45,719 bases of DNA from Planctomycetaceae bacterium (GTDB taxonomy: Bacteria; Planctomycetota; Planctomycetia; Planctomycetales; Planctomycetaceae): positions 1 through 45,719 of the forward strand of contig JALQUR010000710.1 of NCBI GenBank assembly GCA_023260695.1, read 5' to 3'. The notes under the pieces were generated by a model. That model was given only the letters and a program-made list of their open reading frames with translations, did not search any database and had not been told where the DNA came from. Each line of letters begins with the position of its first letter. Within the stretch, counting starts at the first letter, position 1. Below are positions 16,038 to 25,127 of this stretch, piece by piece. Made by a program: the position numbers and the translations under genes.

Positions 16038-17534
16038 GTGTCCAAAGAAACCGCACTACTCTGCAGCAGCTCTCCTGGTTTTCTTCGCAACCTCGGCAAT
16101 CTGATCATCGGAAACTGCCGGATGATGGAATGCTACTCCATCGTGGAAATTGAGGGCATGGCAAGAAATCAGCAGATCAACATCCTTGCTCTCGATGCTC
16201 GTCACCTCGATGCACAGCAACTGCTGCGGGTGTACGACATGGGCGAACGTCTGCACATCGATCGAATCATTGTTGTGGCGGCTCCGGAGCAGCATCGGAA
16301 GGTTTTGGTACCAGCCAGCAGCGGTCCGAAGATCATCGTCACGGAGGCAGCAGTTCACAACACGGACTGGCAGAGCATTGCCAGCCGAATCATCAATCAC
16401 TCAGAAGAATCCGCCGAAGATGCGGGAAGGGAGCCGGCGACAACCAGCAAGCCAGCAGCAACAACTGCTGTCTTTGGCGTGCGTCATGCTGATCCGGCTG
16501 CCACTGCAAGAGCGGGAACCGGCGACAAACTGCAGACCAACGAGCAGCCGCTTCAGATCGCAGACCAGTTCCGTACCCGAACACCTGAATTGCGGCGAAT
16601 GCTGCAGCGACTTGAGGTGGCAGCCAGACATCCGGTGACGATGCTGCTCATCGGCGAAACCGGAGCAGGCAAGACGCACCTTGCCAGTCTGATTCACTCA
16701 GTCTCGCCACAGTCGCAGCACCCGTTTATTCATGTTGCCTGTGGGGCATTGCCCGGTGAACTGATTGAGAGTGAGCTGTTCGGCCATAAGAAAGGATCCT
16801 TCACCAGTGCTCATGCAGACAAGGATGGAAAGTTCCTGGCTGCCGGCCGCGGCACCATTCTGCTTGACGAAATCGACGTGATGACACCAGATCAGCAGGT
16901 CAAACTGCTCCGCGTCATTGAGAAGGGTGAGTTTGAGGCTGTCGGGTCCAACCAGACTCTGCACGTGGAGGCCAGAATCATCGCGGCCAGTAACCTGCCG
17001 CTGCAGCCTCTGGTGGATAAAGGCAAGTTCCGCCCCGACCTGTATTACCGCCTCAACACCCTGAGCTTCATCATCCCGCCGCTGCGACAGCGTCTGCCGG
17101 ACGTGGAGCCACTGGCTCGACACTTCATTGAGCACCATGCGTCGCAACTGGGTATGCAGGTCAGGGAAATCGCTGACGACTTCATCGAAGCACTGCTGCA
17201 GTACCCCTGGCCCGGCAACGTGCGTGAACTGGAAAATGCCGTACGCAGTGCTGTGATCTACAGCACGGACGGAGTGATCTCACCAGCGTCCCTGCCGGGG
17301 CACATTCTTTCCGGAACTGCTGAACCAGGCTCTGACCCCTCGTCCTCCGGCTTCTTTGCTGTCCGTCGTGGTGAGTCTCTGGAGAACCGCATGGAACTCA
17401 CAGAAAAGGAAGTGATCGAACAGGCCCTGCTGAAGAATAACTTCAGTCGCACCAACACCGCTCGTAACCTCGGCATCAGTCGTGTGACGCTCTACAACAA
17501 AATGCGAAAGTACGGAATGCTGCGGAAGGAATGA
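16038..17534 (+). CDS. Sigma-54-dependent-type AAA+ transcription regulator with Fis HTH
   Basis: An enhancer-binding-protein-like regulator of about 498 residues. The N-terminal ~150 residues (INILALDARHLDAQQLLRVYDMGERLHIDRIIVV) look like a small sensory or receiver-like domain, followed by a Thr/Ala-rich linker. The AAA+ domain has Walker A GETGAGKT and Walker B TILLDEID, then the RPDLYYRLN and WPGNVRELENAV blocks. A Fis-type HTH ends the protein (NTARNLGISRVTLYNKM). The sigma-54-contacting loop, normally GAFTGA, reads GSFTSA (16794-16811), so sigma-54 activation is not certain. The start is uncertain: GTG at 16038 has AGGA nine bases before it; 15954 (GTG), 16122 and 16158 (ATG) are alternatives. 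Confidence 0.85.
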   Translation: MSKETALLCSSSPGFLRNLGNLIIGNCRMMECYSIVEIEGMARNQQINILALDARHLDAQQLLRVYDMGERLHIDRIIVVAAPEQHRKVLVPASSGPKIIVTEAAVHNTDWQSIASRIINHSEESAEDAGREPATTSKPAATTAVFGVRHADPAATARAGTGDKLQTNEQPLQIADQFRTRTPELRRMLQRLEVAARHPVTMLLIGETGAGKTHLASLIHSVSPQSQHPFIHVACGALPGELIESELFGHKKGSFTSAHADKDGKFLAAGRGTILLDEIDVMTPDQQVKLLRVIEKGEFEAVGSNQTLHVEARIIAASNLPLQPLVDKGKFRPDLYYRLNTLSFIIPPLRQRLPDVEPLARHFIEHHASQLGMQVREIADDFIEALLQYPWPGNVRELENAVRSAVIYSTDGVISPASLPGHILSGTAEPGSDPSSSGFFAVRRGESLENRMELTEKEVIEQALLKNNFSRTNTARNLGISRVTLYNKMRKYGMLRKE

Positions 17535-17556
17535 ACGATGCTGGCCTGTGAGACTG

Positions 17557-17976
17557 TCACCGTGCCAGTTCAAGATGGCCGCTGCAATGCAGACATGACA
17601 CCTTGCTGCCAAGGTACTTCAGACTTGCCCGAAGTTCACGCTGGCAGTGCGGGCAGGGCATGTACACCGCCGTAACAGCTGATTGTGGACCAAAAAGAAA
17701 TGTACGTTCACAATGCTTGCACTGCACCTTGAGGCCCTGATATTTCCTGTGAATTCGCAGTTCCTCACTGCAGCCGGGACAGGTCACATAACTCCCGCGC
17801 GGACGGGCGACCGGCAATTCGCTCACTTCCGGAAGTGGGAAGAACTCCGGGATCACAATGCTGTCGTCTGACAATTCGCTGTTCAGCATCGCTCTGCATG
17901 ACCTGCAGTGGACAAGCCGAGCCGGCATGTCATCTCCGCATTGAGGACAGGGACCTCCCTCCCACGCTCCGTTCAT
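17557..17976 (-). CDS. Small triple zinc-ribbon protein
   Basis: A 139-residue protein with three Cys4 zinc-ribbon units: CPQCG with CRSCRAML near the N-terminus, CPGC with CKHCERTF in the middle, and CPHCQRELRASLKYLGSKVSCLHC at the C-terminus. The units are separated by a Pro/acidic linker (EFFPLPEVSELPVARPRG). The repeated pattern of YQGLKVQCKHC and YLGSKVSCLHC resembles the MJ0042-type finger widespread in planctomycetes. Function is unknown; it could bind nucleic acid or proteins. It is convergent with the regulator gene, with 22 bases between the stops, and lacks membrane segments. Confidence 0.8.
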   Translation of the reverse strand: MNGAWEGGPCPQCGDDMPARLVHCRSCRAMLNSELSDDSIVIPEFFPLPEVSELPVARPRGSYVTCPGCSEELRIHRKYQGLKVQCKHCERTFLFGPQSAVTAVYMPCPHCQRELRASLKYLGSKVSCLHCSGHLELAR

Positions 17977-18062
17977 TAGTATTTCCCCCCGTTGAGCAGA
18001 AAGTGTGGCGTTCTGCAGTCACTGCAGGCCGAATGCAGTGCAGGATCCGCCAGCCAGCCACA

Positions 18063-19283
18063 TCATTTTGCCTTGACCGCAATCAGGCTGTTAAATGTAT
18101 GAACATAGAGATGACCGTTGGCAACTGCCGGGGTTGAGTGGCAAAAATCCCCCAACGGGGTGCGGCCGAGTTCCTCAAATTGCTCACCCACTCGCAGCAC
18201 GACCATCTCCCCTTCTTCTGAAGCACAGTAGATTCGATCTTCAATGAGGATCGGAGACCCGCTGAATGCACCATCAATCCGCTCCATCCAGACCTCTTCC
18301 CCCGTTTCCTGACGCAGACAGACGATAATCCCCTTGTCTCCCCACAGGTAAAGCAGTCCCTTGTCAGCAATCAGACAGGGAACGTAGGGCAGAGTTGTCC
18401 GGCGCTCAAAAACAATCCGCTCACTGTCGCTCACACCAGCCCCCGTCCGCACGGCCGCAAGATATTTGCCGTTCCCCCCGGATCCACATGTCACAAATGT
18501 CATCCCATCCACCACAACCGGTGAAGCAACGCTGCGCATCGGCAGTTCCGGAGTTCGCCAGAGCTGCTTTCCGGTGCGAAAATCCAGTCCTGCTACACCG
18601 GAAGACTGACTGATGCAGATGATCTGCAGACCACCTCTGCCATCCTCCACAAGCGCTGGCGTCGAATACGACGTCGTCCCCGAAAGCCGCTCTGAAACCC
18701 AGATTGACTTTCCGGTTCTTGAGTCCATGGCCTCCAGTGTGCTGGGGCCAAGCTGATCATTGGCGACCAGCAGCACCCCTTCGTGAAGAACCGGAGAAAC
18801 TCCCAGCCCATGCTGGCTTTCAAAAGTCCCCAGATCTCTGACCCACAGTTCCTTGCCTGAAAAGTCCCACGCCCCCACTCGCTGGCCTTCCGCATCTGCC
18901 ATCATCATGCAGATCACGTTACCATCTGTAACCGGGGTACTCGAAGCCCAGCTGTTTTTCTGGTGCTTTGGACTGTCACTCATTGTGATCGTAGCAACCC
19001 AGTTCTGTTCCCCCGTGTCAGCATTGAAGGAATGCAGAAATCGTTTCCCCCCACCTTCAGTCGCTGTCGTGATCAGCAGCGTCTTGCCCCAGATCACTGG
19101 TGATGAATGCCCGACATGCTCCAGCTGCACCTTCCATGCAATTTCGGATTCCTCCCATGACACTGGAATTCCCGGCTGCAGACTGACACCAGAGCCGTTT
19201 TCTCCCCGAAATCGGGCCCAGTTCTCCTGAGCGGAAAGTGGCGCAAGAAATACTGCCAGATATACAACAATTGAAAACCGCAT
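18063..19283 (-). CDS. Secreted PQQ-like beta-propeller protein
   Basis: A 406-residue protein with a signal peptide (MRFSIVVYLAVFLAPLSAQE) followed by PQQ/WD-like blades. The opening ENWARFRGENGSGVS and the repeated patterns GKELWVRDLG, TGKSIWVSERL, TGKQLWRTPEL and TGEEVWMERIDG are typical of the planctomycete outer-membrane-assembly-BamB-like family. These proteins are scaffold or binding proteins; an enzyme activity cannot be claimed. I chose ATG 19283 because the signal peptide begins there and GGGGAT lies before it; the frame upstream does not look coding. A second protein of the same kind lies at 23765-25117. Confidence 0.85.
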   Translation of the reverse strand: MRFSIVVYLAVFLAPLSAQENWARFRGENGSGVSLQPGIPVSWEESEIAWKVQLEHVGHSSPVIWGKTLLITTATEGGGKRFLHSFNADTGEQNWVATITMSDSPKHQKNSWASSTPVTDGNVICMMMADAEGQRVGAWDFSGKELWVRDLGTFESQHGLGVSPVLHEGVLLVANDQLGPSTLEAMDSRTGKSIWVSERLSGTTSYSTPALVEDGRGGLQIICISQSSGVAGLDFRTGKQLWRTPELPMRSVASPVVVDGMTFVTCGSGGNGKYLAAVRTGAGVSDSERIVFERRTTLPYVPCLIADKGLLYLWGDKGIIVCLRQETGEEVWMERIDGAFSGSPILIEDRIYCASEEGEMVVLRVGEQFEELGRTPLGDFCHSTPAVANGHLYVHTFNSLIAVKAK

Positions 19284-19812
19284 TTTTCTTATCCCCAGGC
19301 AGGCCAGTAAATGAAGTGGCAGTTCCAAAGCGATTATTGAATCATGACGATCACACCACATGCTCTCGGGAAACCATCACGCAGCAGATCATGGCACTCG
19401 ATTCCACATAATCTGCGGCCGGTCTGAATCTGACCTGATCTGACCAACTTCTAGAACTGCAGCCAGACAACCTGCATCCCCGGAATACCACGCAGTTGAT
19501 GCTGGGAAACATACTCGGTCGACAGGAATCTGCCCACCCTGAGAGCCTCGACCGGGGGGCAGCAGACTCAGATTCTGACCGCGAACCGATCTCAATACGG
19601 CGCCAAGCAACCGGCAGATTACAGCTCTGCGGTATCCAGAAACGCAAAATCTGCCCCTTTTCCGCACTGCTCCTCGATTCGCGGCAGAAAATACTCAGCA
19701 TGCAACCGCTCCAATCCCCCCGGTACAATGAAATCCAGCTTCAAGATTCCAGTAAATTTCCACGGGATTCTCATCTTTCTCTGTGGTGTTTTGTAATCCG
19801 GCTGCGATACTG
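19284..19812. other. Intergenic stretch between PQQ-propeller and feoA genes
   Basis: More than 500 bases without a gene I can support. A 77-codon minus-strand frame at 19619-19852 has a protein-like stretch but no recognisable family and is interrupted on both sides; it might be a gene relic. The 12-base word CAGCAAGTGACT occurs twice near the feoA end, at 19835-19846 and 19910-19921. Confidence 0.45.
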
Positions 19813-19827
19813 TGAGACTGAGTCTCA
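19813..19827. promoter_or_regulatory. Candidate Fur-type operator upstream of feoA
   Basis: TGAGACTGAGTCTCA is a perfect 7-1-7 inverted repeat, the geometry of the Fur box (TGATAAT-N-ATTATCA) with the two AT positions changed to GC-rich ones. It lies about 100 bases before feoA, the expected target of iron repression. Confidence 0.55.
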
Positions 19828-19927
19828 GGTTCAACAGCAAGTGACTCATCACAACGGTCTTACCCCCGTTTCATCCACCAGCCGCTGTCTCAGATGACAG
19901 CAGCACGATCAGCAAGTGACTGATATC

Positions 19928-20242
19928 ATGCATCTTGCCAACTTGAATCCTGGTACGAAAGCTGTCATCACCGACGTCACAGCGTCGACCGCCGGGTCGG
20001 CTCGACTGATGGAACTGGGCTTTTTACCGGGTTCTGCCGTCACAGTAATTCGTCGCGCCCCATTTGGCGGCCCGTTGCTCTGCCGCATCCGCAATGCCTC
20101 CATCGCCCTGCGTCAGGCAGATGCGGGTTTGATCTGCGTGCAGCAGGAAAGCTGCTGCACTCATTCCGATGCCTGTTCCTCTGTCGCTCAGGAAACGATG
20201 TCTTCTGTTGTTGTCCCGGTTGCAGAACTGGCTGCTCACTGA
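19928..20242 (+). CDS. feoA: FeoA-domain protein
   Basis: A small cytoplasmic SH3-like protein that assists the ferrous iron transporter FeoB. The FeoA domain is clear: HLANLNPGTKAVITDV, then ARLMELGFLPGSAVTVIRRAPFGGPLLCRIRNASIALRQADAGLICVQ. About 30 further residues carry a CCTHSDAC cluster that is not part of the classical domain and could bind metal, an inference only. The start is ATG 19928 with AAGTGA eight bases before it; GTG 19916 is an alternative. It is followed by feoB on the same strand after a gap of 138 bases. Confidence 0.9.
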   Translation: MHLANLNPGTKAVITDVTASTAGSARLMELGFLPGSAVTVIRRAPFGGPLLCRIRNASIALRQADAGLICVQQESCCTHSDACSSVAQETMSSVVVPVAELAAH

Positions 20243-20380
20243 AAGCAACAACCGCAGGGCAGCAACTGCAGCGCAAATCCAGGTGATGCTGCTGACTCGA
20301 CAACCTGTCTCGGATTTACCGCAGCTTCATTTGCCATCCACACTTTCCAGCACCCTGGCTCAGCTTCACGGAGTCACAAG

Positions 20381-22600
20381 TTGTCGCCCAGCAGCCCTAC
20401 GGAGAATTCTGCTGACCGCCCATTCAGGGTGGCTCTGATTGGTAATCCGAATACGGGCAAGAGCACTCTGTTCAATGCTCTTTCCGGGATGCGTGCCCGG
20501 ACCGGGAATTACCCCGGCGTCACCGTCGAAAAACGCTCTGCAGACCTGACCTGGCAGAACCTCAGAATCGAACTGATTGACCTGCCTGGCACTTACAGTC
20601 TTGCTCCACGTTCTCCCGATGAAATGCTGGCGGTTCACACTCTGGCGGGTACTGCCGACGTGCCGGCTCCCGATCTGGTGATCTGCGTCTGCAGTTCTCG
20701 AGCACTGGAACGCAGTCTGTATCTTTCCACGCAGGTGATGGAATCTCCGGTTCCCACGATTGTCTGCATCAACATGTGGGATGAACTCGCCTCGACAGAA
20801 GCGGCGCCGGATCCCGCAGAACTTGGGCGTCTGCTGGGAGCAGCGGTGGTGACAACTTCAGCCCGCCGCCTGCAGGGGCTGGACGAACTCCGTGCGGCAG
20901 CTGTGCGAATCCTCAATGGTTCGGCAGCAACAGCATCCGAAAGACAAGCGTTTCTGTCTCCACAGCTCCAGGAGGCAGCTGCCGAACTGCGGATGATCGT
21001 CAGCAGAGACGTACCCCATGCAGAAGACGCTGCGGAGTTTCTTGCTCTGCGTGCACTCGTTGATCCGGAAGGTCAGGTTGAGCAATACCTGTCAAAACTC
21101 TGTGGAGCAGATTTCCGCCAGAGACTCAGCGAAATCCGCTCATCACTGGAAACCAGCGGCCAGTCGTTGCCGCGTTCAGAAGCAGTGCAGCGGTACGGCT
21201 GGATCAATCGCGTGCTCCAGCAGGTGCTCCGCACAACCGACGATTCCCCGCATCGGCTCACCCAGACGCTGGATTCGGTACTGCTGCATCGAGTCGTCGG
21301 ACTGGCGATATTTCTCGCCATCTTTCTGCTGATCTTCTCCACAATCTACTGGTTCTCGGCTCCGCTGAGCGACGGCGTGGAGACGATTCTCGGCATGATC
21401 TCAGAGTTCATCCTGTCGCGAATGGCCCCGGGGTCCTTTCGCAGCCTGCTGGTTGACGGGGTTGTCGCCGGAACTGGTGCATTCCTGGTCTTCCTGCCGC
21501 AAATCTGCCTGCTCTTCTTTTTCATCGCCCTGCTCGAGGACTGCGGCTACATGGCTCGTGCGGCATGGCTGGTCGACAGGCTGATGTCGATCGCCGGACT
21601 GAGCGGGCGTTCATTTCTGCCGCTGATGTCGTCCTTTGCCTGTGCCGTCCCGGGGATCATGGCCACCCGCACGATTGAAAACCGCCGCGAAAGAATGGTG
21701 ACCATTCTGATCGCACCACTGATGAGCTGTTCTGCACGCCTGCCGGTGTACGTGCTGCTGATTGGTACTTTTGTGCCGGACCAGAGCCTGTTTGCAGGGC
21801 TGCTTTCCCTCCGGGGACTGACGCTGTTTCTGATTTCTTCACTCGGACTGCTGCTGGCAATCCCGTTCGCATTGCTGCTCAGACGCACCATTTTTCGTGG
21901 AGACAGCTCCAGCTTTCTGCTTGAGCTTCCGGACTATCGTCTGCCCCGTATGCGGGTCGTAATTCAGAGAATCGTGGAGAGCGCGTGGGACTTCGTGTCC
22001 AACGCCGGAACCCTCATTTTTGCCACCTCAATCCTGATCTGGGCAGCTGGATCGTTCCCGGGAGACCGCGTTGAACGCGACCAGTTGCTGACCGAATATG
22101 AGCAGCTGGAGGCAGTCGGCGACACTGACTCTGCCGAACATGAACGTATCGCTCAGCGACTGAATGAGCTCAATGCAGACCTGCTGCGTGGCAGTCTGCT
22201 GGGACAGGCAGGAGAGCTGACAGAACCGTTGTTCCGCCCGCTGGGCTGGGACTGGAAAATCAGTGTCGGTGTGCTGTCCTCATTTCCGGCACGCGAAGTC
22301 ATTATTGCCACGCTTGGTACCATTTACAGCCTTGGATCCGACGTCGACGAAACGGACGACGGGCTGCGGTCCGCCATGCAGGCTTCCGTCCATGCCGACG
22401 GCACCCCCGTTTTTCAGCTTCCGGCCGTTCTGTCTCTGCTTGTCTTCTTCGCATTGTGCGCCCAATGCGTTTCTACGCTGGTGGTCATCAAACGGGAAAC
22501 TTCTTCCTGGACCTGGCCCGTCTTCAGTTTCACCTCCATGACGGTGCTGGCATGGGTAGCGGCATTTTTGACCTACCGTATCAGCAGCCTTCTGCTCTGA
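20381..22600 (+). CDS. feoB: Ferrous iron transporter FeoB
   Basis: FeoB imports Fe(II) across the inner membrane using an N-terminal G domain. The protein has 739 residues. G1 is GNPNTGKS at residues 21-28, G2 is in TGNYPGVTVEK, G3 is DLPG at 67-70 and G4 is NMWD at 131-134. A linker domain follows, then the membrane part from about residue 300 with the conserved LLFFFIALLEDCGYMARAAWLVDRLM and SFACAVPGIMATRTIENRRERMVTILIAPLMSCSARLPVY blocks in two Gate domains. An insertion rich in Glu (residues about 560-605) separates late helices. A TTG at 20381 is the likely start. With feoA and the Fur-type palindrome upstream it forms an iron-uptake unit. Confidence 0.95.
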   Translation: MSPSSPTENSADRPFRVALIGNPNTGKSTLFNALSGMRARTGNYPGVTVEKRSADLTWQNLRIELIDLPGTYSLAPRSPDEMLAVHTLAGTADVPAPDLVICVCSSRALERSLYLSTQVMESPVPTIVCINMWDELASTEAAPDPAELGRLLGAAVVTTSARRLQGLDELRAAAVRILNGSAATASERQAFLSPQLQEAAAELRMIVSRDVPHAEDAAEFLALRALVDPEGQVEQYLSKLCGADFRQRLSEIRSSLETSGQSLPRSEAVQRYGWINRVLQQVLRTTDDSPHRLTQTLDSVLLHRVVGLAIFLAIFLLIFSTIYWFSAPLSDGVETILGMISEFILSRMAPGSFRSLLVDGVVAGTGAFLVFLPQICLLFFFIALLEDCGYMARAAWLVDRLMSIAGLSGRSFLPLMSSFACAVPGIMATRTIENRRERMVTILIAPLMSCSARLPVYVLLIGTFVPDQSLFAGLLSLRGLTLFLISSLGLLLAIPFALLLRRTIFRGDSSSFLLELPDYRLPRMRVVIQRIVESAWDFVSNAGTLIFATSILIWAAGSFPGDRVERDQLLTEYEQLEAVGDTDSAEHERIAQRLNELNADLLRGSLLGQAGELTEPLFRPLGWDWKISVGVLSSFPAREVIIATLGTIYSLGSDVDETDDGLRSAMQASVHADGTPVFQLPAVLSLLVFFALCAQCVSTLVVIKRETSSWTWPVFSFTSMTVLAWVAAFLTYRISSLLL

Positions 22601-22707
22601 TCAGCCCGCTGGCACAGCTGACGGCAGCCGCATCTCCGTTTCCGGCAGATCCTGCAAAGATTTTACCCGCCACACAGTGGAAAACTGTGAGCTCTGGGTA
22701 ATATCGT

Positions 22708-22792
22708 TGGGTTTCGACACGCGCGAACCGCGTTTTTCTGACGACTTACAACAGGCACTCCGGGGAACTCTTCTCGAAGTGGTCGAAACCCA
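22708..22792. repeat. Inverted repeat in front of the kinase gene
   Basis: TGGGTTTCGAC (22708-22718) and GTCGAAACCCA (22782-22792) are an 11-bp perfect inverted pair 63 bases apart, ending 52 bases before the kinase start. They could form a long hairpin in the leader RNA or be two half-sites for one protein. Confidence 0.5.
22719..22737 (+). terminator. Weak candidate terminator after feoB
   Basis: ACGCG (22719-22723) can pair with CGCGT (22729-22733), followed by four more T. The stem is only five pairs. It lies about 120 bases after the feoB stop, inside the loop of a larger inverted repeat. Confidence 0.35.
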
Positions 22793-22844
22793 GAGAGTCA
22801 ATGGAAACATTGTAAACGTCTGACAAAGCAACCTGCGTGAAATT

Positions 22845-23711
22845 ATGACCAGAGGATCCAGTGCCAAAAACGACCTGCGAGTCAGACAGAAGCTTGGCAA
22901 GTATCGCATCGAACGCAAACTGGGCTCCGGTGGGTTTGCCAGTGTTTACCAGGCAATGGACACGATCCAGGGCATCCGCGTTGCCCTGAAGATACCGTAC
23001 GCTCAATACGTCACAGACTCCGTGCTGAGTGATTTCCGCAAGGAGATCCGCACAACGGCAGGTCTGGAGCATCCGAATATCCTGATGATCAAGGATGCCA
23101 GTATCATCGATGACCGTCTGGTTGTCGTCTTGCCACTTGGGCTCGAAACACTGCAGGAACGAATGACTCGTCGCTTCTGCCTCGAAACTGCCATTCTGAT
23201 CTCAGAACAGGTGCTGCAGGCGACAGCAGCAGCTCACTCTCAGAATGTTATTCACTGCGACATCAAGCCTGAAAATGTGATCCTGTTTCCCGGTAACCAT
23301 GTCCGCCTTGCCGACTTCGGCATTGCCAAGGTTTCGCAGAGAACGATTCAGGGGGGCGGCACGGGAACAGTGGGCTATATGGCGCCTGAACAGGCAATGG
23401 GACGTCCTTCATTTCGCTCCGACGTCTTCTCACTGGGACTGATCATCTGGCGACTCACTTCCGGTTGCTGGCCGGAGTGGCCATTTGAATGGCCTTTTGC
23501 CGGTCACAATCGTCTGCGGGGTCGTCTCCACCCGGACTTCATCCAGTTCATGCGGCGGGCGATCTACCTCAATCCGCGACATCGGTATCGAGATGCGCAG
23601 CAGATGCTGTCTGCATTTGCGCGTCTGAAGAGCCGCACACTGCGATTTGCGGAACAACACCGAGCACAGCAGCGCACTCGCACCAGCAGCAAACGACGAC
23701 GCAGCGCCTGA
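22845..23711 (+). CDS. Ser/Thr protein kinase, cytoplasmic, non-RD
   Basis: A compact Hanks-type kinase of 288 residues consisting of little more than the catalytic domain. The Gly loop is GSGGFASV, the ATP-binding Lys49 is in VALK, the catalytic loop is HCDIKPEN with Asp139 and Asn144, and the metal motif is DFG with Asp157; GTVGYMAPEQA is the P+1 region. The residue before the catalytic Asp is Cys instead of Arg, so it is a non-RD kinase that should not depend on activation-loop phosphorylation in the usual way. No membrane segment or sensor domain is present. The C-terminal 30 residues are strongly basic (RAQQRTRTSSKRRRSA) and could bind nucleic acid. Its partner is unknown. Confidence 0.9.
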   Translation: MTRGSSAKNDLRVRQKLGKYRIERKLGSGGFASVYQAMDTIQGIRVALKIPYAQYVTDSVLSDFRKEIRTTAGLEHPNILMIKDASIIDDRLVVVLPLGLETLQERMTRRFCLETAILISEQVLQATAAAHSQNVIHCDIKPENVILFPGNHVRLADFGIAKVSQRTIQGGGTGTVGYMAPEQAMGRPSFRSDVFSLGLIIWRLTSGCWPEWPFEWPFAGHNRLRGRLHPDFIQFMRRAIYLNPRHRYRDAQQMLSAFARLKSRTLRFAEQHRAQQRTRTSSKRRRSA

Positions 23712-23764
23712 ATCGAATCTGCCATTCGCCCGCTCGACTGTGCCGCTCCAATTCTGCTCGCGGC

Positions 23765-25117
23765 TCACTGACGGCGAAAACTGTAAAGAACGTCCCAGCT
23801 TCTCAGAAGCAGTTGATCTGCAACGGCAACCGGAGATGCATCAAAGTTTCCCGTCAGCCGATTCGTCTGCACAATCCTGAACGGCGGCTGATCCTCAATC
23901 ACGACCGCCGTGCCGTCTCGACCGCAGATGTACACATGCCCGTCAGCCACCAGTGGTGAAGCGTAACAGTCGTCTATCCCGTCCAGACGAATTCGTTCGG
24001 CGACTGGCTCGCCGGTCTCCGAATTCAGCACCGTCAGAATTCCGTTTCTGCCAGCCGTGAAATACAGACGGTTGTCGGAAAGTGCAGGCGATGGCACGTA
24101 TGGAGTCCCACGCGAATGCACCCAGCGAATCTGATCGCTCCCGGTGATGTTCCCTCGACTCTCCAGCGGAATCCCGATCGCCGCAGCACCTCGATAACCG
24201 CTCATGCAGATCACCAGATCTCCTGAGCGAACTGGTGACGGGATCGCATTGGTCGTCTGACCACCACATTCCCAGATCACCTCGCCGGTCTCAGTGTCAT
24301 AAGCACGCGCCAGCCCACTTCCATTGACGACAGCCGCAGTCCGCTGTCCGATCCGAGTCACCAGCGGAGTATTCCACGATGTCAGCTCACCGGGACGCTC
24401 CTGACGCCAGACCGCATGCCCATCCTGCGTGTTCAAGGCAGTAATGAACGATCCCTCTTCGGCATCCCAGTTGACGATCAGACGATCGCCGGCAAGAGCC
24501 GGAGTCACGCATTCGCCCCAGCCGAATCGTGTTCGCATGTCTCCAGGGTCGGTCTCCCACAGCAGTTCTCCATCCAATGTCAGACAGAAAATCCCGCGTG
24601 ACCCAAACGAAACATAAAGACGGTCTCCATCCGTTACCGGCGATGCTGCGGCATAGGTGTGAGTCGGATGTCGACCTTCATGAGGCACCTGCTCCGCCAG
24701 ATCCTTCTGCCAGATTACTCGGCCACTGAGCCTGTCGACAGCCGTGGCGATGAACCGGAAATAACTGGCCGGTGGCTGAGTCTTTGCGTCCGGGTGAGGC
24801 TGTGGCAGATGCTCCGCTGTACGTTCGGTCTGTTGAGCTGAAACGACAAAGATCCTGTCTTCCCACACGATCGGTGTTGCAGAACCGGTACCCGGCAGTT
24901 CCAGCTTCCATGACCCGGCACAACCGTCTGACCAGCGGCGTGGCGGCAGTGCCGTCGGCGCGGCACTGCCATTCTGATATGGCCCCCGCCAGCTGCCCCA
25001 TTGGACCGGCTCCGACGCAGCCGCACATAACGGAAAAAGTGACAGCAGAAAGCAGACCATCAGAAACGACGGAATGATCGGCTTGTGTCGTATGCAGATT
25101 TCTGAAACTCTGGTCAC
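23765..25117 (-). CDS. Secreted PQQ-like beta-propeller protein
   Basis: A 450-residue protein of the same kind as the one at 18063-19283. It has a signal sequence (IIPSFLMVCFLLSLFPLCAAASEP), then WGSWRGPYQNGSA and blade motifs such as SGRVIWQKDLA, DGELLWETDPGD, DGHAVWRQERPG and TGEVIWECGGQ. These are repeats that build an eight-bladed propeller; family members mostly have unknown binding roles. The start is the GTG at 25117, set by the very strong GGAGGTGATT just before it; ATG 25060 would cut the basic part off the signal sequence. It is convergent with the kinase gene. Confidence 0.85.
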   Translation of the reverse strand: MTRVSEICIRHKPIIPSFLMVCFLLSLFPLCAAASEPVQWGSWRGPYQNGSAAPTALPPRRWSDGCAGSWKLELPGTGSATPIVWEDRIFVVSAQQTERTAEHLPQPHPDAKTQPPASYFRFIATAVDRLSGRVIWQKDLAEQVPHEGRHPTHTYAAASPVTDGDRLYVSFGSRGIFCLTLDGELLWETDPGDMRTRFGWGECVTPALAGDRLIVNWDAEEGSFITALNTQDGHAVWRQERPGELTSWNTPLVTRIGQRTAAVVNGSGLARAYDTETGEVIWECGGQTTNAIPSPVRSGDLVICMSGYRGAAAIGIPLESRGNITGSDQIRWVHSRGTPYVPSPALSDNRLYFTAGRNGILTVLNSETGEPVAERIRLDGIDDCYASPLVADGHVYICGRDGTAVVIEDQPPFRIVQTNRLTGNFDASPVAVADQLLLRSWDVLYSFRRQ

Positions 25118-25127
25118 AATCACCTCC
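25118..25127 (-). promoter_or_regulatory. Near-perfect Shine-Dalgarno sequence
   Basis: GGAGGTGATT, on the minus strand, is an almost full complement of the 16S rRNA 3' end and directly precedes the GTG at 25117. Such a strong site suggests high translation of this propeller protein. Confidence 0.75.

Noticed and set aside
19619-19852. 77-codon minus-strand gene
   Set aside because: Short, no start signal, ends abruptly, no recognisable family; at most a relic.
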